Source: Paenibacillus_L residui
Lineage (GTDB): Bacteria; Bacillota; Bacilli; Paenibacillales; NBRC-103111
Assembly: GCF_042677205.1 (NCBI RefSeq)
Contig: NZ_JBHTIU010000074.1
Coordinates: 118,881-182,880, forward strand
DNA: 64,000 nucleotides
Reading direction: 5' to 3'
The stretch's first letter is position 1. Each line of letters begins with the position of its first letter. The notes beneath the pieces were generated by a model, which had not been told where the DNA came from, searched no databases, and was given only the letters and a program-made list of their open reading frames with translations. This document shows positions 60,962-64,000 of the stretch, one piece after another. The position numbers were made by a program, and so were the translations under genes.

Positions 60962-62359
60962 TTAAGATCGTGCCAACGCCTCCTGAAGCTGAAGCCCGAG
61001 CAAAAGCCTATCATTTGTCTTGGAGGCAGCGGATTGAGCTGCTTCCGACGTTGTGTGCCCAGCCTCTTCTTCATGATCAGGTTGCCCGTCCAGAGCAGAC
61101 TCCAGAGCGAAAATCTGCGAGAATAGATTGATCGCTTCCTGACCATCTTTATCGTTAGCCAGCTCCTTGAGCCGTACAATAGGGTCTCGCAGCATCTGAT
61201 TAACAATGCTCTTCGTCAGTTTATGAATGACCTTGATTTCCCTATCGCTTAGATCAGGCAGCTTCTTGAGCAAGCTGGCCATCGTTTCTTCATGAATCCG
61301 GTTGGATTTCGTCTGCAGGGCGTTAATTAAAGGAGCCACTTCCATCGTGTTCATCCATTGTTCGAACACCCGCTCCTCTTCCGCAATCATGGCCTCGATT
61401 TTGGCCGCTTCCCTCTGGCGCTCGGCCAAGTTACTCTCCACGATGGATTGCAAATCATCGATATCGTACAAAAATACGTTGGAAAGCTCCCCGATCCCGG
61501 GATCCAAATCCCGAGGAACGGCAATATCAATCATGAAGAGCGGCCTGAATTTGCGCAGGTGAAGAATGCTGTCCACCTGCTCGCGGTTAAGAATAAGCCC
61601 GGACGAACCGGTCGAGCTGATGACGATATCCGCTTCCGCCAAGGACGGAATCAGGTCGTCGAATGTAACCGCGGTCCCTGCAAATTTATCTGCGAATTCC
61701 ACTGCCTTCTCATAGGTGCGGTTGGCGACAATCACTTTATTCGCACCGTTGGCGCGCAGATGCTTGGCCGTCAGCTCACTCATCTTGCCTGCACCGATCA
61801 GCAGTACCGATTTATTGGCGAAAGATCCGAAGATCCGCTTGCCAAGCTCCACCGCAGCATAGCTTACCGACACCGGGTTGTCAGAGATTCCCGTTTCGGA
61901 ATGGGCACGCTTAGCCAATGTAATAGCCTGTTTAAACAATGTATTAAATACAGCCCCCGTCACCTTCTCCTTCTGCGAAAGAAGGAAGGCGTCGCGGACT
62001 TGTCCAAGAATCTGAGTCTCGCCGACAATCATCGAATCCAGGCCGCTGGCCACTTTAAAAAGGTGTTGGACCGCATGCTCATTTTCCTTGACATACAGAT
62101 GGTGATTGAATTCCTGCCGCGGAATTCCGAACCAATCCTCAATAAAGCCGCGGATCGCGTGACCGCACAGGTACGGCCGGTCAACGACTGCATAAATTTC
62201 AGTCCGATTGCAGGTGCCCACAATGACACATTCCAGGATACTCTTTGTTTTCTTAAGCTGACCGAGCGCTTCCGGCAATTCCTCTTTCGCAAAAGCAAAT
62301 TTCTCCCGAATTTCTACCGGAGCTGTTTTATAGTTTAAGCCCACTACAATAATATGCAA
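60962..62359 (-). CDS. hemA: Glutamyl-tRNA reductase
   Basis: First committed enzyme of heme synthesis: reduces Glu-tRNA to glutamate semialdehyde, used by HemL. The 465-residue protein has NYKTAPVEIREKFAFA, the nucleophilic Cys50 in IVGTCNRTEIY, GETQILGQVRDAF, the Rossmann VLLIGAGKMSELTAKHL and a C-terminal dimerisation domain. The start is TTG 62359, with AGGTGG 6 bases upstream. It begins the hemA-X-C-D-B operon. Confidence 0.97.
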   Translation of the reverse strand: MHIIVVGLNYKTAPVEIREKFAFAKEELPEALGQLKKTKSILECVIVGTCNRTEIYAVVDRPYLCGHAIRGFIEDWFGIPRQEFNHHLYVKENEHAVQHLFKVASGLDSMIVGETQILGQVRDAFLLSQKEKVTGAVFNTLFKQAITLAKRAHSETGISDNPVSVSYAAVELGKRIFGSFANKSVLLIGAGKMSELTAKHLRANGANKVIVANRTYEKAVEFADKFAGTAVTFDDLIPSLAEADIVISSTGSSGLILNREQVDSILHLRKFRPLFMIDIAVPRDLDPGIGELSNVFLYDIDDLQSIVESNLAERQREAAKIEAMIAEEERVFEQWMNTMEVAPLINALQTKSNRIHEETMASLLKKLPDLSDREIKVIHKLTKSIVNQMLRDPIVRLKELANDKDGQEAINLFSQIFALESALDGQPDHEEEAGHTTSEAAQSAASKTNDRLLLGLQLQEALARS

Positions 62360-62406
62360 TTGTGTCCACCTGCCTTTCCTTACTACCGTTCCTTTCCCTA
62401 AAGACT

Positions 62407-62415
62407 ATTATACCA
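62407..62415 (-). promoter_or_regulatory. Extended -10 promoter of the hemA operon
   Basis: Minus-strand TGGTATAAT is a perfect extended -10 about 48 bases before hemA. GTGACC, 16 bases upstream, is only a weak -35. Confidence 0.55.
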
Positions 62416-62484
62416 CAGGCTGTAGAAAGGTCACTTTTCACATTTGAAAATATTATGAATATATGGCCCTATCGGGCTTCCAAT

Positions 62485-63021
62485 TTATTGCAGCAGCTTG
62501 TTCCGCAGGATGGCGGCCATCTCCTCATCGGCTTTAGCCAATTTGTCATTCTCGATGGCGATTACCGTCGTGCGATTCGAGGTCATTAATTTGGTATATT
62601 GCTCATAAATCGCTTTGCAGCCCTTCCTGATCTCCGCCAGCGTCTCGAGCTCCGCGGATTTCAACGGCCTCTCTCCGCCTAGCTGCAGGCGCATGATAAA
62701 CTGTAATAATTGCGGGATTGACTTTAATTCGGCTAATTGGTCCGAGCCGACAGCCAATACCAAACGTTCATGAGTATAATTCACCGAATAGGCAGCTTGG
62801 CGCAAAGCATTCAACTGGCCCGTATGGGCCGCCGATTCCGCCTCTCCCAACAAATTACTCAGCAGCTCCAGTTGAAATAACGATACCTGGTAAAGCAAGA
62901 AAGTCGCATCCTGCTTCGATTTACCCGGCTGCAGCATACCATAAATTTGGTAAATTGGCCACAGCAGCAAAAAAAGGATAAGCAGCACTCCAAAAAGACG
63001 TGCAGGTTTTAGTCTTCCCAT
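62485..63021 (-). CDS. Membrane-anchored helical protein of unknown function
   Basis: The 178-residue protein has an N-terminal membrane helix or uncleaved signal (about 8-28, LFGVLLILFLLLWPIYQIYG), followed by a mostly helical, Leu/Glu-rich domain with LFQLELLSNLLGEAESAAHTG and a hydrophilic end (DEEMAAILRNKLLQ). No motif or family is recognised. GGGGAGGG lies 8 bases before ATG 63021. It sits between speD and hemA on the same strand; nothing links it to heme synthesis except position. Confidence 0.7.
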   Translation of the reverse strand: MGRLKPARLFGVLLILFLLLWPIYQIYGMLQPGKSKQDATFLLYQVSLFQLELLSNLLGEAESAAHTGQLNALRQAAYSVNYTHERLVLAVGSDQLAELKSIPQLLQFIMRLQLGGERPLKSAELETLAEIRKGCKAIYEQYTKLMTSNRTTVIAIENDKLAKADEEMAAILRNKLLQ

Positions 63022-63200
63022 TCTGTTCCCTCCCCATCCACCATGTTTCCCAGAAAATAGATGAACCGCTCTTTCGGCGGCTTCTTTTCCGAAAGCCCTC
63101 TATAGAGGCTGCGGCATATCATCGATCGGGACTGCCCGCTTCTTCAGCGGCATCTATAGACAGCTTTTGTAACATTGTATGGATGGATGGACAAACAAAT

Positions 63201-63223
63201 GACCATGGATAGAATCCATGGTC
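63201..63223 (-). terminator. Probable intrinsic terminator after speD
   Basis: GACCATGGAT and ATCCATGGTC form a 10-bp stem with a 3-base loop; the minus-strand tail ATTTGTTTG is modest. It lies 37 bases past the speD stop. Confidence 0.6.
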
Positions 63224-63259
63224 TTAAGGAATTTATTTCAATCGTTTATAAACTCTAAT

Positions 63260-63661
63260 TTACTTAACCAATTGCGCAATTTTCATATCGGGTGTTTCAA
63301 CCTGCAATTCACCAATCCCGCGCACAAGCTTCTTAGCGTGGGCTTTTTCAGGCTTTAGGACCGAGACCATATGATCGATCGCGAGCTGCGGATCGACCGT
63401 TTCGCCGCAGGTATAGCAATCCAGAGCGGCAAAACCTTTCTCAGGATAGGTATGAATGGATAGGTGGCTTTCTGACAAGAGTACCAAAACGGTTGCGCCT
63501 TGAGGTTCAAACTGCTTGGCCTGCACTGACAGAACAGTTGCACCGCAAACCTCCGCTGCTTCAATCATTTGCGCTTGTAACCAATCTGCGTTGTTAAGAA
63601 GATCAAAATCGACTCCCCAAGTATCGACAGCAACGTGTCTTCCGAAAGTTGAGTATTCCAT
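63260..63661 (-). CDS. speD: S-adenosylmethionine decarboxylase proenzyme (class 1B)
   Basis: Makes decarboxylated SAM, the aminopropyl donor for spermidine. The 133-residue proenzyme has the self-cleavage site LLSESHLSIHTYPEKG; cleavage at Glu64-Ser65 should give a pyruvoyl group on the beta chain, with His70 and Cys85 (CYTCGE) as catalytic partners. It begins MEYSTFGRHVAVDTWGVDF, typical of the small bacterial type. GGAAGGGGG precedes ATG 63661. No speE is in the window. Confidence 0.96.
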   Translation of the reverse strand: MEYSTFGRHVAVDTWGVDFDLLNNADWLQAQMIEAAEVCGATVLSVQAKQFEPQGATVLVLLSESHLSIHTYPEKGFAALDCYTCGETVDPQLAIDHMVSVLKPEKAHAKKLVRGIGELQVETPDMKIAQLVK

Positions 63662-64000
63662 TCTTTCGGTTCCCCCTTCCTAGGAATAAAATTGTTTGAT
63701 TTCATCCGCTAGGACCTACGTCATTCACTTCTCGAGGGAAAAATCTCTCGCAACATACAATGTCCTGAGTGAATCCTGGTTCCTATAAAGTTTTCAACGA
63801 AATTAAAAATAACATCTATTGAGCGAAAAAGCAATAGTTTTTTTAGATATCCACTTATTTTCCGGAAAAATGATAAAAAATTAAGAAATTCATCAATTTT
63901 TAGCCAAAAAAAGGAGCCCCTTTCAGGCCCCGATGGCGTAAAGTATTCTGTGTACCAAGATTTGGAGCCTTCACAGGCGACAAAAAAGTAGGGTATTCTC
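63662..64000. other. Gene-free edge region upstream of speD
   Basis: About 340 bases to the window edge. It holds one terminator (listed) and AT-rich sequence. A minus-strand frame is open from the edge to about 63740 but is AT-rich, lacks a start and reads through the terminator, so I do not call it. The promoter of speD should lie here; I could not pick one with confidence. Confidence 0.4.
63905..63931 (-). terminator. Intrinsic terminator for a gene beyond the right edge
   Basis: Minus-strand GGGGCC and GGCTCC pair (one G-T) around TGAAAGG, followed by TTTTTTT. It probably ends a minus-strand gene lying past position 64000. Confidence 0.7.

Noticed and set aside
63740..63998. Minus-strand open frame at the right edge
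   Set aside because: AT-rich, no start codon in range, and it runs through a clear terminator hairpin, so it is unlikely to be coding.

Overview
The window looks like chromosomal backbone of an endospore-forming Gram-positive bacterium, most likely Paenibacillus or a close relative in the Paenibacillaceae. The evidence is the density of sporulation genes (spoVB, bofC, safA-like, spo0B, spoIVFA/FB, spoIIB-like, spoVID-like), strong AGGAGG-type ribosome binding sites with frequent GTG/TTG starts, a valS T-box, an L27 with the cleavable Firmicute leader next to its protease Prp, and gene order closely matching the comN-spoVB...ruv...obg...min/mre...valS...hem stretch of Bacillus subtilis. The genus is inferred. 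No phage, insertion sequence, tRNA or rRNA gene was recognised.

Layout. Almost everything is read from the minus strand; the plus-strand genes are spoVB, a TIGR04086 membrane protein, a PAP2 phosphatase, a small zinc-ribbon protein and a 54-residue membrane peptide. (1) 1-6.1 kb: partial comN, spoVB, a DUF421 protein with a glutamine-rich insert, an ArsB/NhaD permease, TIGR04086, PAP2. (2) 6.1-11 kb: spoIID-like, queA, tgt, yajC, reading right to left. (3) 11-14.7 kb: ruvC-ruvA-ruvB-DCC protein, then bofC. (4) 14.7-23.3 kb: safA-like coat protein with a 39-bp repeat array, then pheB-hom-thrC-thrB-pheA-ilvE for threonine, phenylalanine and branched-chain amino acids. (5) 23.5-27.7 kb: rplU-prp-rpmA, spo0B, obg, and a HAD hydrolase. 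(6) 27.7-29.2 kb: a gene-poor stretch with two clusters of a 51-bp repeat around one small zinc-ribbon gene. (7) 29.2-39.6 kb: DUF4321, maf, radC, mreBCD, minCD, rodA, spoIVFA, spoIVFB, rng (cell shape, division site selection and the sigma-K checkpoint). (8) 40-49.5 kb: spoVID-like, T-box-valS, folC, murC, spoIIB-like. (9) 49.6-62.4 kb: a nearly complete heme pathway, hemAXCDB then hemE-hemH-hemY-hemL, split by a 62-bp tandem repeat array, plus an RluA-type pseudouridine synthase. (10) 62.5-64 kb: a membrane-anchored hypothetical protein and speD.

Functionally, the amino-acid operon, heme operons and tRNA-modification pair (queA/tgt) are housekeeping, while the spore genes fall at forespore/mother-cell signalling (BofC, SpoIVFA, SpoIVFB) and coat or cortex assembly (SafA, SpoVID, SpoVB). 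The genes themselves are conventional. The least explained signals are non-coding repeats: a ~100-bp element present three times, always in the same orientation and always just downstream of an intrinsic terminator; a 51-bp repeat family in two clusters each closed by an inverted copy; and ten-plus units of a ~62-bp repeat inside the heme cluster.
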